Made by a program: the position numbers and the translations under genes
The notes under the pieces: model-generated
What the model was told of the DNA's origin: nothing
The model's input: only the letters and a program-made list of their open reading frames with translations
The model's database searches: none
NCBI GenBank assembly: GCA_964420365.1
Contig: CAYQTA010000036.1
Span: 1-64,000 of the forward strand
Direction of reading: 5' to 3'
From: JAMOQA01 sp964420365
GTDB lineage: Bacteria > Acidobacteriota > Polarisedimenticolia > J045
DNA length: 64,000 nucleotides
In this document: positions 35,759 to 44,701 of the stretch, one piece after another
Layout: each line of letters begins with the position of its first letter
Numbering within the stretch: position 1 is the stretch's first letter

Positions 35759-36354
35759 GCGTCACCTCCCTGCTCGGCCTGGCCCTCGTCCCGGTAGATG
35801 AAGGTCTTGGCCGTGAACGAGGCCTGGATCGTCGCCCGGCCGGTGACATCCCGGCCGCTGCGCGCGGGACGGATCGTCACGTTCTCGATGTTGATGATCC
35901 GGGCGTGCTTCCCCACCCGGTCGAAGAACATCCCGAGCTGGTGGTAGGTCCCCCGGACCTCCATCTGGATCGGCTGTTCGACCAGGAACTCCCCCTCCTG
36001 GAGGTCGCCCGGGGCAAAGACCAGCAGGTCGAGGTTGGTCTGGTCGGCGAGGCTCTTGATCCACTTGAGCAGGTCGCCGAGTTCCGGCTCCGTCGGCAGC
36101 ACCTGGCGCAGGTCGGCCAGCTTCCGCTCGAGGGCGGCGATGTCCCGCTCGAGCTCGTCGAGCCGGGCCCGCGCCTGGCGCCCCTTCCGGATCTCCGCCT
36201 GGAGCTTCTCGAGCTGCTGCTCCTGGCGCTCGATCTTCTTCGCCTTCGCGGAGAAGTTCAGCGGGGCCATCCTGTACGACACGAAGACCAGCGCGAGGCA
36301 GATCGCGGCGACGATCCCGACCTTCCCCCACCACGGCAGGTTCTTGAGGTCCAT
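35755..36354 (-). CDS. pilO: Pilus alignment protein PilO
   Basis: This 199-residue protein has one membrane helix near the N-terminus (WGKVGIVAAICLALVFVSY), a coiled coil of Lys/Glu/Gln-rich heptads (about 40-95) and a C-terminal ferredoxin-like domain (VRGTYHQLGMFFDRVGKHARIINI). It forms heterodimers with PilN in the periplasm. It sits three bases after pilN and overlaps pilP. Confidence 0.92.
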   Translation of the reverse strand: MDLKNLPWWGKVGIVAAICLALVFVSYRMAPLNFSAKAKKIERQEQQLEKLQAEIRKGRQARARLDELERDIAALERKLADLRQVLPTEPELGDLLKWIKSLADQTNLDLLVFAPGDLQEGEFLVEQPIQMEVRGTYHQLGMFFDRVGKHARIINIENVTIRPARSGRDVTGRATIQASFTAKTFIYRDEGQAEQGGDA

Positions 36355-36357
36355 CGC

Positions 36358-36963
36358 TCACCCCCTCGGCGCCGCGGCCGCCGCCCGGTCTCCGTCCTCC
36401 GCCGCGGGTTCCTCGACCACGGGCCGGAAGCGACAGGAAAGCTGGAAACTGACGCCCTCCGGGACCTGGCGCGTGTTGCCCAGGACGACGTCGGTGAACC
36501 AGGGCGAGTTCTTCAGGTTGTTGTAGAAGTTCGAGACCGCGTTGAAGGTGGTCGCCTTGCCGGCGATCTCCACGTGACCGTCCCGCTCGACGAGCTGCTC
36601 GAGCCACAGGTAGTCCGGCAGCTGCCGGCTCACCTGGTCGAGCAGGTGGACGGGCACCTTCTGCTTGCGCTTCAGCTCGGAGATCAGCTGCACCCGCTTC
36701 TGGAGCGCTTCCTTCTTGGCCTGGTACTCGTCCACCGCCTGGAGCGCCTTGGTCAGCTCCTTGCGCTCCTGCTCCGCCCGGGAGATCTCCTGCTTCAGCT
36801 CGGCCAGCCGGGAGTTCAGGGCGTACCAGCGCCAGCCGAGGAAACCCACCGTCAGCAGGACGACGACGGCGATGCCGACGACCGTCATGCGGTCGGCCGG
36901 CAGGGCGACCTTCTTCTCTCCCTTCTCCGGGCGGCGCTGCTCCAGCAGGTTGATCCGGATCAT
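36358..36963 (-). CDS. pilN: Pilus assembly protein PilN
   Basis: This 201-residue bitopic protein has the short cytoplasmic start MIRINLLEQRRPEKGEKK; the INLL motif binds PilM. One membrane helix follows (about 28-48), then a coiled coil and a periplasmic domain (LPDYLWLEQLVERDGHVEIAGKA, cited in part). It overlaps pilM as ATGA. The C-terminus ends in an Ala/Glu-rich tail. Confidence 0.93.
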   Translation of the reverse strand: MIRINLLEQRRPEKGEKKVALPADRMTVVGIAVVVLLTVGFLGWRWYALNSRLAELKQEISRAEQERKELTKALQAVDEYQAKKEALQKRVQLISELKRKQKVPVHLLDQVSRQLPDYLWLEQLVERDGHVEIAGKATTFNAVSNFYNNLKNSPWFTDVVLGNTRQVPEGVSFQLSCRFRPVVEEPAAEDGDRAAAAAPRG

Positions 36964-38024
36964 CGATCACCCACCTTTCTGAGCGCGAGCCCGACGGCGA
37001 CCGCCGCGTCGGGGCCCATCGCCTCCGCGCGGTCCGCGAGGGCGCCGGGGACCTTGACGTTGCGGAACGGGTCGATCAGCTCGACCCGGGCTCCGAATCG
37101 TTCTCCCAGGGTCTCCGTCAGGCCCGGGAGCCGCGCCCCGCCGCCGGCCAGGAAGATCGCCTCGAGCGGGCTCTCCGAGCCGGCAAACGCCTTGACGAAG
37201 TCGACGGTCCGCTGGATCTCGTGGCAGAGCTCCTCGTTGACGGAACCGAGGATCTCGCGGACCTGGTCACCGCTGACCCCCTCGACGGCCTCCCCCCGCT
37301 TGGCCGCCTCGGCCTGGTCGCGGGAAAGGCTCAGCTCCCGCTGGAGGGTGTCCGTGTACTGGTTGCCCCCCATCGAGATGTCGCGCCAGAAGACGCTGAC
37401 GCCGCCCCGGAGGATCGAGATGCTGGTCACCGACGCCCCGATGTCGATCAGGGCCGCCGAGTCGGGCAGGTCGCCCGCGTAGTTCGCCTCGAAGCAGTTG
37501 AGGGCCGCGAAGCTGGCCACGTCGACGACCACCGGCTCGAGCCCGGCCTGGCCGATCACGGAGGTGTAGTCGTCGATCTTCTCCTTGCGGGCCGCGACCA
37601 GGATCACGTCCATGTTCCCGTCGCCCGCGAGGGACGCGCCCTCGAGAACGTAGTAGTCGAGGGAGACCTCGTTGATGTTGAACGGGATGTACTGCTCGGC
37701 CTCCCAGCGGATCTGCTCCGCCAGCTCCTGCTCCGACATCTGGGGCACGTTGATCCGGCGGATGATCACCGAGGGGCCGGAGAGCGCCGTGGCCACCCGC
37801 TTCTCCCGGATCCGCTCCTGGTCCCAGATCCGGCGCAGGGTATCGACGACCAGCCCCGCGTCCATGATCGTCCCGTCGACGATGGCTTCCTGGGGGAGCG
37901 GCTCGTGCGCGAGGGCGCGGACCTCCCACCCCTTGCCCCGACCGATCTCCCTGAGCTCGACGACCTTGATCGAGCTGTCACCGATGTCCAGCCCGACCAG
38001 GTCCCTGGACCGCCCGAAGAGCAT
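36960..38024 (-). CDS. pilM: Actin-like pilus assembly ATPase PilM
   Basis: This 354-residue FtsA/actin-fold cytoplasmic protein has a phosphate-1 loop in LVGLDIGDSSIKVVEL, VPQMSEQELAEQIRWEAEQ in the subdomain that meets PilN, a second phosphate loop in SAALIDIGASVTSISI and an adenosine motif in IFLAGGGARLPGL. It is the first gene of the pilMNOPQ operon. ATG 38024 is chosen: GGAGG lies six bases upstream, and the longer frame adds only a Pro/Arg-rich stretch. Confidence 0.95.
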   Translation of the reverse strand: MLFGRSRDLVGLDIGDSSIKVVELREIGRGKGWEVRALAHEPLPQEAIVDGTIMDAGLVVDTLRRIWDQERIREKRVATALSGPSVIIRRINVPQMSEQELAEQIRWEAEQYIPFNINEVSLDYYVLEGASLAGDGNMDVILVAARKEKIDDYTSVIGQAGLEPVVVDVASFAALNCFEANYAGDLPDSAALIDIGASVTSISILRGGVSVFWRDISMGGNQYTDTLQRELSLSRDQAEAAKRGEAVEGVSGDQVREILGSVNEELCHEIQRTVDFVKAFAGSESPLEAIFLAGGGARLPGLTETLGERFGARVELIDPFRNVKVPGALADRAEAMGPDAAVAVGLALRKVGDR

Positions 38025-38073
38025 CACGTACCTCCGCGCCGGCCTTCCCGGGGCCGCCATCCGAACCCTGCCG

Positions 38074-38103
38074 AAAGTACGCGATGGAGAGGGGGCGGGT
38101 CAA
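38074..38103 (-). promoter_or_regulatory. Sigma-70 promoter 1 of pilMNOPQ
   Basis: Reading minus: TTGACC (38103-38098), an 18-base spacer, TACTTT (38079-38074). It lies about 50 bases before the pilM ATG. Confidence 0.65.
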
Positions 38104-38274
38104 GAAGGAACCGAACGGCCCCGAACGGGTTCCGTCCGCGTTCCCCGGCACGTCACCTCTCCTCTCGCGCCCTCCGGCGGCGTCGGGTGCGGCCCGGCTC
38201 CGCCAGGTTCCGTGGGGACCCCCGGGCGCGGGCAGGACGGGACAGCCTCCGCCCGGGAAGACCCTCTCGGGGCG

Positions 38275-38302
38275 AATATAGGTCCCGGCCACGCGGGGGC
38301 AA
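38275..38302 (-). promoter_or_regulatory. Sigma-70 promoter 2 upstream of pilM
   Basis: Reading minus: TTGCCC (38302-38297), a 16-base spacer, TATATT (38280-38275). The surrounding CGAATATAGGT is also found before the HD-GYP regulator (5112-5122). It would give a leader of about 245 bases. Confidence 0.5.
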
Positions 38303-38388
38303 CCGTCCGGTTTCGTTCGCGTCCGCCCCGGAACGCGCGGGAGGATCCGCCCCGCCCCGGCCGGCCCCGCGGGCGGGGCGGGGCGGGC

Positions 38389-38417
38389 TTGACGGCCGGC
38401 CCGTACCCGGCTAGACT
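38389..38417 (+). promoter_or_regulatory. Sigma-70 promoter of rpmB
   Basis: TTGACG (38389-38394), an exact 17-base spacer and TAGACT (38412-38417). The start of transcription would be near 38424, about 40 bases before the ATG. Confidence 0.75.
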
Positions 38418-38464
38418 TCCGCGATTTTCGCTCACGGCCCCCGCGGGGCCCGGAGGGTACGATC

Positions 38465-38662
38465 ATGGCCCGCGTCTGTGACATCTGTGGGAAGAGGCCC
38501 ATGGCGGGCAACTCGATCAGCCACGCCCACAACGTGACCCGCCGCCGGTTCATGCCGAACCTGCACAAGGTGAAGGCGGTGGACGACAAGGGCCGGCCGG
38601 TCCGGCTGACGGTCTGCACCCGCTGCCTGCGTTCCGGCAAGGTGACCAAGCGGGTCTCCTGA
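38465..38662 (+). CDS. rpmB: 50S ribosomal protein L28 (zinc-ribbon form)
   Basis: This is a 65-residue large-subunit protein. The start MARVCDICGKRPMAGNSISHAHN carries the L28 family core (cited in part). Two CxxC pairs (C5/C8 and CTRC near 52-55) show the zinc-binding form. GGAGG stands eight bases before the ATG. It is transcribed alone, from its own promoter to its own terminator. Confidence 0.97.
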   Translation: MARVCDICGKRPMAGNSISHAHNVTRRRFMPNLHKVKAVDDKGRPVRLTVCTRCLRSGKVTKRVS

Positions 38663-38688
38663 CCGGGCCCCACGCCCGCCCCGTTCGG

Positions 38689-38713
38689 CCGCCCCACGGG
38701 GCGGCCCTTTCGC
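38689..38713. terminator. Terminator between rpmB and ridA
   Basis: An 8-bp stem (GGCCGCCC with GGGCGGCC, loop CACG) is followed on the plus strand by CTTTC. It is placed between convergent genes and may serve both. Confidence 0.75.
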
Positions 38714-38729
38714 GTCCCCCGGGCAGCGC

Positions 38730-39116
38730 TCAGGATGCCAGGGCGATCGCCTCGATCTCCACGAGGGCGTCCTTCGGGAGCCGCGCCACCTGGAACGCCG
38801 CCCGCGCGGGCCGGTGCCCGCCGAACGCCTCGGCGTAGACCTCGTTGACGGAGGAGAAGTCCGCCATGTCGGCGAGGTAGACCGTCGTCTTCAGGACCCG
38901 GTCCATGCCCGAGCCGGCCGCCTCGAGGACCGCCCGCAGGTTCGCGAGCACCTGGCGGGCCTGCTCCGCCGCCGTGGTCCCGACCATTTCGCCCGTCGCC
39001 GGGTCGATGGCGATCTGGCCGGAGCAGAAGACCAGCCCGCCCCCGACGACCGCCTGGCTGTAGGGACCGATCGCTCCCGGTGCCCGATCCGTCGCCACGA
39101 CCCTCGGCTCGCCCAT
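38730..39116 (-). CDS. ridA: RidA family reactive enamine/imine deaminase
   Basis: This 128-residue trimeric cytoplasmic enzyme hydrolyses reactive 2-aminoacrylate-type intermediates. Visible motifs are GAIGPYSQAVVGGGLVFCSGQI, a TTVYLADMADF strand and the signature ARAAFQVARLPKDALVEIEAIA (cited in part); the conserved Arg is in RAAF. It starts two bases after the rel stop codon, and the ribosome site AAGGAGGT lies inside the end of rel, so it is the tail gene of the rel operon. Confidence 0.94.
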   Translation of the reverse strand: MGEPRVVATDRAPGAIGPYSQAVVGGGLVFCSGQIAIDPATGEMVGTTAAEQARQVLANLRAVLEAAGSGMDRVLKTTVYLADMADFSSVNEVYAEAFGGHRPARAAFQVARLPKDALVEIEAIALAS

Positions 39117-39118
39117 CT

Positions 39119-41332
39119 TCAACCTCCTTCCGGGCCCGGCGGACGCCTCCGCCCGCGCCGGCGCCGCCCCGGCGGCGTGAAGGCGTCCCGCGGGGAGACA
39201 CGCTCCACGTGGTGGACGCCCTCGATGCGCCGGAGCTGGTCCATCAGTCGCTCGAGCTGGGCCCGGTCGGCCACCTCGGCCACGACCGCGATCACGCCCC
39301 GCCCGTGCTCGTCCACGCCGGCATCGGCGTGCCGGATGTTGATCTTCTCGCTCTCGAGCTTCTCGGCCACGCGGGCCAGCATCCCCGGCCGATCCTGCGT
39401 GACGACCCGCAGCCCGACGGGGAAGCTGCCGCCTTCCACCGCCCACTCCACCTCGACGAACCGGTCCGGCTCCACCCGGAGCGACTCCAGGTTGGGACAG
39501 TCCTCCGTGTGGACCGAGATTCCCCGTCCGCGCGTGACGTAGCCGACGATCGCGTCACCGGGAATCGGGTTGCAGCACCGGGCCAGCGAGACGAGAGTGT
39601 CGTCCAGGCCGCGCACGAGGACCTTGTCCTGGCCCTTCCCGCGCCGGAACAGGTCGGTGACCCGACCGAGCAGGGACTCCTTGCGGGCCTCCCCGTCACG
39701 GCCGGGTACGACCAGGTCCAGGTACTGGGCCGGCGTCACCTTCCCCCGGCCCAGCGCCTCCCACAGGTCCTCCGGCGACTCGAGGCGCAGCTTCCGAAGC
39801 GCCTCCTCCCGGGCCTCGTCGGACACCTGCCGCGCCGCGATCCCGAGGCGACGCATCTCCTTCTCCAGCAGGGATCGCCCGACCTCGATCGCCTTCTCCC
39901 GCTCGGCCGCCCGGAGAAACGCCCGGATCTTCGAGCGGGCCCTGGTCGTGCGCGCGATCGACAGCCAGTCCCGGCTCGGCTGGTGCCCCGGCCGGGTGAT
40001 GATCTCGACCAGGTCCCCGCTCTCCAGGGGGGTCTTGAGGGGCACGAGCCGACCGTTCACGCGGGCCCCCACGCACTGGTGGCCCACCTCGGTGTGGATC
40101 GCGTAGGCGAAGTCGATCGGCGTGGCGCCCCGTGGCAGGCTGATCACCCGCCCCTTCGGCGTGAAGACGTAGACCTCCGCGTTGTAGAGGTCGATCTTCA
40201 CGTAGCGCAGGAATTCCTTCGAGTCCCGGACCTCCTTCTGCCATTCCAGGACCTGCCGCAACCACTGGACGCCGGCGACCTCGCGGTCGGTCAGCTTTCC
40301 CTGCTCCTTGTACCGCCAGTGGGCCGCGATCCCCTCCTCCGCGATCCGGTGCATCTCGTGGGTACGGATCTGGACCTCGAAGGGATAGCCGGCGTCCGAC
40401 ATCACCGTCGTGTGCAGCGACTGGTAGAGGTTCGGCTTCGGCATCGCGATGAAGTCCTTGAACCGCCCCGGCACGGGAGGCCAGAGCGAGTGGACGATGC
40501 CGAGGGCGCCGTAGCAGTCCTTGACCGTGTTCGTGATGATCCGGAAGGCGATGACGTCGTACACCTGGTCGATGTCGATCTTCTGCGCCTGCATCTTGCG
40601 CCAGATCGAGTAGAAGCTCTTCACCCGTCCCCGGATCTCGGCCTCGATGCCGTGGCGGCCCAGCTCACGCTCCAGCCGCTCCCGGACCTCCCGGATCAGG
40701 CGGTCCGAGGCGTCCCGCTTCTCCTCCAGCCGCTCCCGGAGCTCCCGGAACGTCTCCGGCTCGGAGTACTGGAAGCCCAGCTCCTCCAGCTCGGCCCGGA
40801 TCCTCCCGAGTCCGAGGCGATGGGCGAGCGGCACGTAGATCTCCAGGGTTTCCCGCGCGATCCTGCGCTGCTTGTCCTCCGGCATGTGCTCCAGCGTGCG
40901 CATGTTGTGGAGCCTGTCCGCGAGCTTGACGAGCAGCACGCGGATGTCGGAGGTCATCGCCAGGATCATCTTGCGGATGTTCTCCGCCTGTCGCTCCTCC
41001 GGGGAAGCGAAGTCGATCCGGGCGAGCTTCGTCACGCCGTCGACGATCGTGGCGATCTCGCGCCCGAAGGCGGCCTCGATGTCCTCGATCGTCGCCTGGG
41101 AATCCTCGACCGCGTCGTGGAGCAGCCCCGTGGCGATGGCCGCGTCGTCCAGCTCCAGGTCCGCCAGGATGTACGCGACCTCCAGGGGGTGGACCAGGTA
41201 CGGCTCCCCGGAACGCCGCACCTGCCCCCGGTGGGCCCGGGCCGCGTACACGTAGGCCCGGCGCAGGAGCTCGACGTCCGCGCCGGGCCGGTGCTGGAGC
41301 ACCCGGTCCTGGATGTCCTCGAAGCGGATCAT
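39119..41332 (-). CDS. relA/spoT: Bifunctional (p)ppGpp synthetase/hydrolase (Rel/SpoT)
   Basis: This 737-residue stringent-response enzyme has an HD hydrolase domain (about 25-190) with intact GLLHDAVED and RLHNMRTL, a synthetase domain (about 230-370; GRVKSFYSIWRKM, YDVIAFRII, NLYQSLHTTV and EGIAAHWRYKE), a TGS domain (VYVFTPKGRVISLPRGATP), the conserved RCCNPIPGD zinc-finger region and a C-terminal ACT domain. Both active sites look complete, so it should make and break (p)ppGpp. A TATAAT box lies upstream at 41364-41359. It is followed at once by ridA. Confidence 0.96.
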   Translation of the reverse strand: MIRFEDIQDRVLQHRPGADVELLRRAYVYAARAHRGQVRRSGEPYLVHPLEVAYILADLELDDAAIATGLLHDAVEDSQATIEDIEAAFGREIATIVDGVTKLARIDFASPEERQAENIRKMILAMTSDIRVLLVKLADRLHNMRTLEHMPEDKQRRIARETLEIYVPLAHRLGLGRIRAELEELGFQYSEPETFRELRERLEEKRDASDRLIREVRERLERELGRHGIEAEIRGRVKSFYSIWRKMQAQKIDIDQVYDVIAFRIITNTVKDCYGALGIVHSLWPPVPGRFKDFIAMPKPNLYQSLHTTVMSDAGYPFEVQIRTHEMHRIAEEGIAAHWRYKEQGKLTDREVAGVQWLRQVLEWQKEVRDSKEFLRYVKIDLYNAEVYVFTPKGRVISLPRGATPIDFAYAIHTEVGHQCVGARVNGRLVPLKTPLESGDLVEIITRPGHQPSRDWLSIARTTRARSKIRAFLRAAEREKAIEVGRSLLEKEMRRLGIAARQVSDEAREEALRKLRLESPEDLWEALGRGKVTPAQYLDLVVPGRDGEARKESLLGRVTDLFRRGKGQDKVLVRGLDDTLVSLARCCNPIPGDAIVGYVTRGRGISVHTEDCPNLESLRVEPDRFVEVEWAVEGGSFPVGLRVVTQDRPGMLARVAEKLESEKINIRHADAGVDEHGRGVIAVVAEVADRAQLERLMDQLRRIEGVHHVERVSPRDAFTPPGRRRRGRRRPPGPEGG

Positions 41333-41358
41333 GGGCGGTCGCTCGCCATCACCCGCCG

Positions 41359-41364
41359 ATTATA
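41359..41364 (-). promoter_or_regulatory. -10 box for rel
   Basis: A perfect TATAAT on the minus strand, 26 bases before the rel ATG, directly after the hairpin behind secF. The -35 region is inside that hairpin and does not match TTGACA. Confidence 0.45.
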
Positions 41365-41368
41365 CGAA

Positions 41369-41400
41369 GCCCCGGCGCCCCCCGCCGGGGACGCCGGGGC
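41369..41400 (-). terminator. Hairpin after secF
   Basis: A perfect 9-bp stem (GCCCCGGCG with CGCCGGGGC) lies between secF and rel, 16 bases past the secF stop. It is followed by TTCG rather than a U-run. Confidence 0.55.
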
Positions 41401-41415
41401 GGCGCGGGAATCGGC

Positions 41416-42603
41416 TCAGGCGCGGGCCGCCGCCTTCTTCCCCTTCGCCCGGAACAGGTTCCGCCAGGCGACGAGCAGCGGGCTCGCGATGTAGATCGAC
41501 GAGTAGGTCCCGACGATGATCCCGATGAACAGCACGAACGCGAACGGCCGGATCACCGGCCCCCCGAGGAACAGCAGCGCCGCCACCACGAACCACGTGG
41601 TGAGCGACGTGATCAGGGTCCGGGACAGGTTCTGGTTGATCGAGAGGTTGATCAGCTCGGTCAGCTTCCCCTCCCCCTTCTGGGCGATGTTCTCGCGGAT
41701 CCGGTCGAAGACGACGATCGTGTCGTTCACCGAGTACCCGACGAGGGTGAGGAAGGCCGCCACGACGGGCAGGTTCGCCTCCATTCCCGCGAACGCGAAC
41801 GCGCCCAGGGTGATGATCGTGTCGTGCACCAGGGCCAGGATCGCGGCGAGACCGTACTGGAACTGGAAGCGGATCCAGATGTAGATCAGCATCCCGCCGA
41901 GGGCTCCCAGGATCGCCCCGTAGGCCTTGTCCCGCATCTCCTTCGAGACCGAGGCCTCGATGAACTCCTGGCCCCGCAGGGCGAAGGGCCCGAGAAAGGC
42001 GTGCTCGGAGAGCCAGGCCCAGGCCTCCTCGGTGACGCCGGGAACCTGCCGGACCTGCTCCATCGACTCGAAGACTCCCTGGTGCTCCTTGCGCCACGCC
42101 GTGATTGCCGCGGCCACGTCGCTCGCCGCCACCTCGTCGAGGCCGGCGTCGTCCTGCAGCCGCCGCGCGATGGTCACCTCGTCGGCGATGTTCAGGTCCA
42201 GCAGCCCATCGGCGACCTTCCGCGTCACCTCCGGGGGCCGCAGGGCCTCCACGATCCGCTGCGCCAGGTCCTTCCCCGTCTCGGCGGCGCCGCTCCCGCC
42301 GTCGCTCTCCCCCTTGCGCTCCAGGGCGACCCGGATCGAGATCTCCTTCCCCTCGGTCTCGCCGAAGGTGGTGACCGCGATCCCGGTGAACCCGGCGTCC
42401 TTCAGCTTCTTGCGGATGACCTCGAGGTCCGGCGGCTGAACGTACCGGACGATCACCTCGGCGCCGCCGGCGAACTCGACGCCCTTGCGGATCCCCTTCT
42501 GGGCGATCGCGACGAAGGAGAGGACGATCAGGACGGCCGAGATGGAAAGCCACAGGTAGCGCTTTCCCATGAAGTCGATGTTCGTCTCGCGGATGATGCG
42601 CAT
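41416..42603 (-). CDS. secF: Protein-export membrane protein SecF, long form with HhH-like insertion
   Basis: This 395-residue RND-type protein works with SecD to use the proton gradient for late protein export. The first helix (about 18-38) is followed by the P1 domain with GVEFAGGAEV. Five C-terminal helices hold ALVHDTIITLGAFA and VGYSVNDTIVVFDRIREN, the SecF signature. SecF is usually 300-320 residues; here about 80 extra residues (roughly 115-200) lie in the periplasmic part and include VFESMEQVRQVPGVTEEAW, which looks like a helix-hairpin-helix. ATG 42603 has GGGGAGGGG upstream and follows secD by 16 bases. Confidence 0.95.
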   Translation of the reverse strand: MRIIRETNIDFMGKRYLWLSISAVLIVLSFVAIAQKGIRKGVEFAGGAEVIVRYVQPPDLEVIRKKLKDAGFTGIAVTTFGETEGKEISIRVALERKGESDGGSGAAETGKDLAQRIVEALRPPEVTRKVADGLLDLNIADEVTIARRLQDDAGLDEVAASDVAAAITAWRKEHQGVFESMEQVRQVPGVTEEAWAWLSEHAFLGPFALRGQEFIEASVSKEMRDKAYGAILGALGGMLIYIWIRFQFQYGLAAILALVHDTIITLGAFAFAGMEANLPVVAAFLTLVGYSVNDTIVVFDRIRENIAQKGEGKLTELINLSINQNLSRTLITSLTTWFVVAALLFLGGPVIRPFAFVLFIGIIVGTYSSIYIASPLLVAWRNLFRAKGKKAAARA

Positions 42604-42619
42604 CGCGTCCCCTCCCCGG

Positions 42620-44218
42620 TCAGATCGAGAGTCGCTGGACGGGCCGATCACCGATCACCAGGTCGAAGATCGTCCGGCTGACGAAGATGGCGGTGAACAT
42701 CGAGGCCAGGATCCCGATGCTGAGGGTCACCGCGAAGCCCCGCACCGGGCCCGTTCCGTACTGGAAGAGGAACAGGGCCGCGATCAGGGTCGTGATGTTC
42801 GCGTCGATGATCGCCGAGAGTGCCTTCCCGAACCCCTGGTCGAGGGCGCCGCGGACCGTGCGGCCCGCGCGCAGCTCCTCCCGGATTCGCTCGAAGATCA
42901 GCACGTTGGCGTCGACCGCCATGCCGACGGTCAGGATGAAGCCACCGATCCCCGGCAGGGTCAGGGTGGCGCCGAGGCTCGCCATCGCGGCGGCGACGAG
43001 GAGCAGGTTCATCACCAGGGCGACGACGGCGTTGATCCCGGCCCCCTTGTAGTAGATGACCATGAACACGAGGACCAGGATGAACCCGAGGGCGGCGGCC
43101 CGGATCCCCGCCTGGATCGAGTCCCATCCGAGGGACGGGCCGACGGTCCGCTCCTCGATCGTGACGACCCGGGCGGGCAGGGCGCCGGCCCGGAGCACGA
43201 GGGCCAGGTCCTCGGCCTCCTCGTACGTGAAGCTCCCCTCGATCTGCCCGTTGGTCGAGATCTCGGCGCGGATCACCGGGGCGGAGCGGATCTTCCCGTC
43301 GAGGACGATCGGCATGATGTGCCCGATGTTCTCCCGGGTGAAGCGGGCGAACCGCTCGGCGGCGGAGACCCGCAGCTCGAAGCTGACGACCACGTCGCCC
43401 CACTGGCCGCGGTTCGGGCGGGCGTCCTGGAGATCGGAGCCGGTGATGATCGCCGACTTCTCCACCGCCATCCACTCGCGAATCTTCCGCTCGCCCGTCT
43501 TCTTGTCGATCTCCTCGTAGGGCAGGATCTCGACCCCGGGAGGCACCTCGCCGCCGAGCTGGGCGATCACGTCCTCCTTCGTCAGGCCGCGGAACGGCCC
43601 GGAACCGTCCGGCGCGTAGTAGGCGAGCCGCAGCTCGAGCCGGGCCTGGGTCTGGAGGATCTTCTTCACGCGGGCCGGGTCCTCGACGCCCGGAAGCTGG
43701 ACGAGGATCCGGTCTCCCTCCTTGCCGCCGAGGCGCTGGATGTTCGGCTCGGCAACGCCGAACTCGTCGATCCGGTTCCGGATGGTATTGAGCGCCTGTC
43801 GCACGGCCCGGTCCCGGATGGTGGCGATCTCGGACTGGGGCATCTGGAGGACGATCCGGTCCCCTTCGATCGAGATCGCCCAGGTCGACCACTCGTCCTC
43901 GAGCCTGGCCTTCGCCTCGGCGAGGCGATCGGCCGGGATCCCCGTGACGATCACCTCCCCGACCCGCTCGCCCACGGAAGCCCGGACCCGGGTGAATCCC
44001 TCCTTGCGCAGCTTCGTCGCGATCCGGGTGGCGGCCAGGTCGCACTCCGCCTTGACCGCGTCGTCGGTCAGGACGCGCATCACCAGGTGGGAACCGCCCT
44101 TGAGGTCGAGGCCGAGCCTCATGTTGAGGAAGGGCCGGCCCGGGCGCGGCCACGCCTGGAAGACCGCCCAGGCGAGGACGGCCAGGATGATCAGCAGCTT
44201 CCAGGTGACGGGCTTCAC
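42620..44218 (-). CDS. secD: Protein-export membrane protein SecD
   Basis: This 532-residue partner of SecF has an N-terminal helix, then MRLGLDLKGGSHLVM, the long periplasmic P1 domain (about 50-340; FGVAEPNIQRLGGKEGDRILVQLPG cited in part) and a C-terminal block of membrane helices with GMAVDANVLIFERIREE and DANITTLIAALFLF. All signature charged residues are seen. Its start overlaps yajC as ATGA, giving the common yajC-secD-secF order. Confidence 0.97.
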   Translation of the reverse strand: MKPVTWKLLIILAVLAWAVFQAWPRPGRPFLNMRLGLDLKGGSHLVMRVLTDDAVKAECDLAATRIATKLRKEGFTRVRASVGERVGEVIVTGIPADRLAEAKARLEDEWSTWAISIEGDRIVLQMPQSEIATIRDRAVRQALNTIRNRIDEFGVAEPNIQRLGGKEGDRILVQLPGVEDPARVKKILQTQARLELRLAYYAPDGSGPFRGLTKEDVIAQLGGEVPPGVEILPYEEIDKKTGERKIREWMAVEKSAIITGSDLQDARPNRGQWGDVVVSFELRVSAAERFARFTRENIGHIMPIVLDGKIRSAPVIRAEISTNGQIEGSFTYEEAEDLALVLRAGALPARVVTIEERTVGPSLGWDSIQAGIRAAALGFILVLVFMVIYYKGAGINAVVALVMNLLLVAAAMASLGATLTLPGIGGFILTVGMAVDANVLIFERIREELRAGRTVRGALDQGFGKALSAIIDANITTLIAALFLFQYGTGPVRGFAVTLSIGILASMFTAIFVSRTIFDLVIGDRPVQRLSI

Positions 44219-44523
44219 GGCGTCTCCTCCCCCGCCTTCGCGGCGATGTGGGTGCGGAGGACGGTGACCTCGGTCTGCGGAGCGATCCGGACCCGGAAAC
44301 CGTCCTCCTCGACCCGCGTGATCGTGCCGACGAGGCCCCCGCTGGTGATCACCTTGTCCCCGGGCTGGAGGGACTGGACCATCGCATCGTGGGCCTTCTG
44401 GCGGCGCCGGGCCGGAAGGATCAGGACCACGTAGAAGATGACGAAGATCAGCAGGAGCGGAGCCAGCTGGATCAGCAGGTTCGGCTTCTCTCCCGCGGCC
44501 TGGGCGATCAGGGCGAACAGCAC
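44215..44523 (-). CDS. yajC: Sec translocon accessory protein YajC
   Basis: This 102-residue protein has one membrane helix (LIQLAPLLLIFVIFYVVLILPARRRQK, cited in part) followed by the family block SLQPGDKVITSGGLVGTITRVEED. The start is GTG 44523, with GGGGAGG six bases upstream; longer frames read into proline/glycine-rich DNA. It is the first gene of the yajC-secD-secF operon and has a strong promoter 110-140 bases upstream. Confidence 0.94.
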   Translation of the reverse strand: MLFALIAQAAGEKPNLLIQLAPLLLIFVIFYVVLILPARRRQKAHDAMVQSLQPGDKVITSGGLVGTITRVEEDGFRVRIAPQTEVTVLRTHIAAKAGEETP

Positions 44524-44631
44524 GTCGACCTCCCCGGGGCCGGGTGGCGTTCCCCGGACCCGCGACGCGGGCCTCCCCCGGGCCGGGAGGCTCCCCCCGG
44601 CGCGGGAGTCACCCGCGGACGAAAGCACGGC

Positions 44632-44660
44632 ATTCTGGTCGCTTCTCGGGCCGGGGTCAA
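44632..44660 (-). promoter_or_regulatory. Sigma-70 promoter of yajC-secDF
   Basis: Reading minus: TTGACC (44660-44655), an exact 17-base spacer and CAGAAT (44637-44632). Confidence 0.65.
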
Positions 44661-44701
44661 GACCGCCCCCCGCGCCGCCGGCCGCGGGGGTTCGGGAGGC
44701 G

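Larger units (their letters stand above)
38025..38464. other. Divergent regulatory region between pilM and rpmB (440 bp)
   Basis: It holds two minus-strand promoters for the pil operon (38074-38103 and 38275-38302) and one plus-strand promoter for rpmB (38389-38417). Between them the DNA is GC-rich with no open frame that I support. No riboswitch or RNA gene was recognised. Confidence 0.7.
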
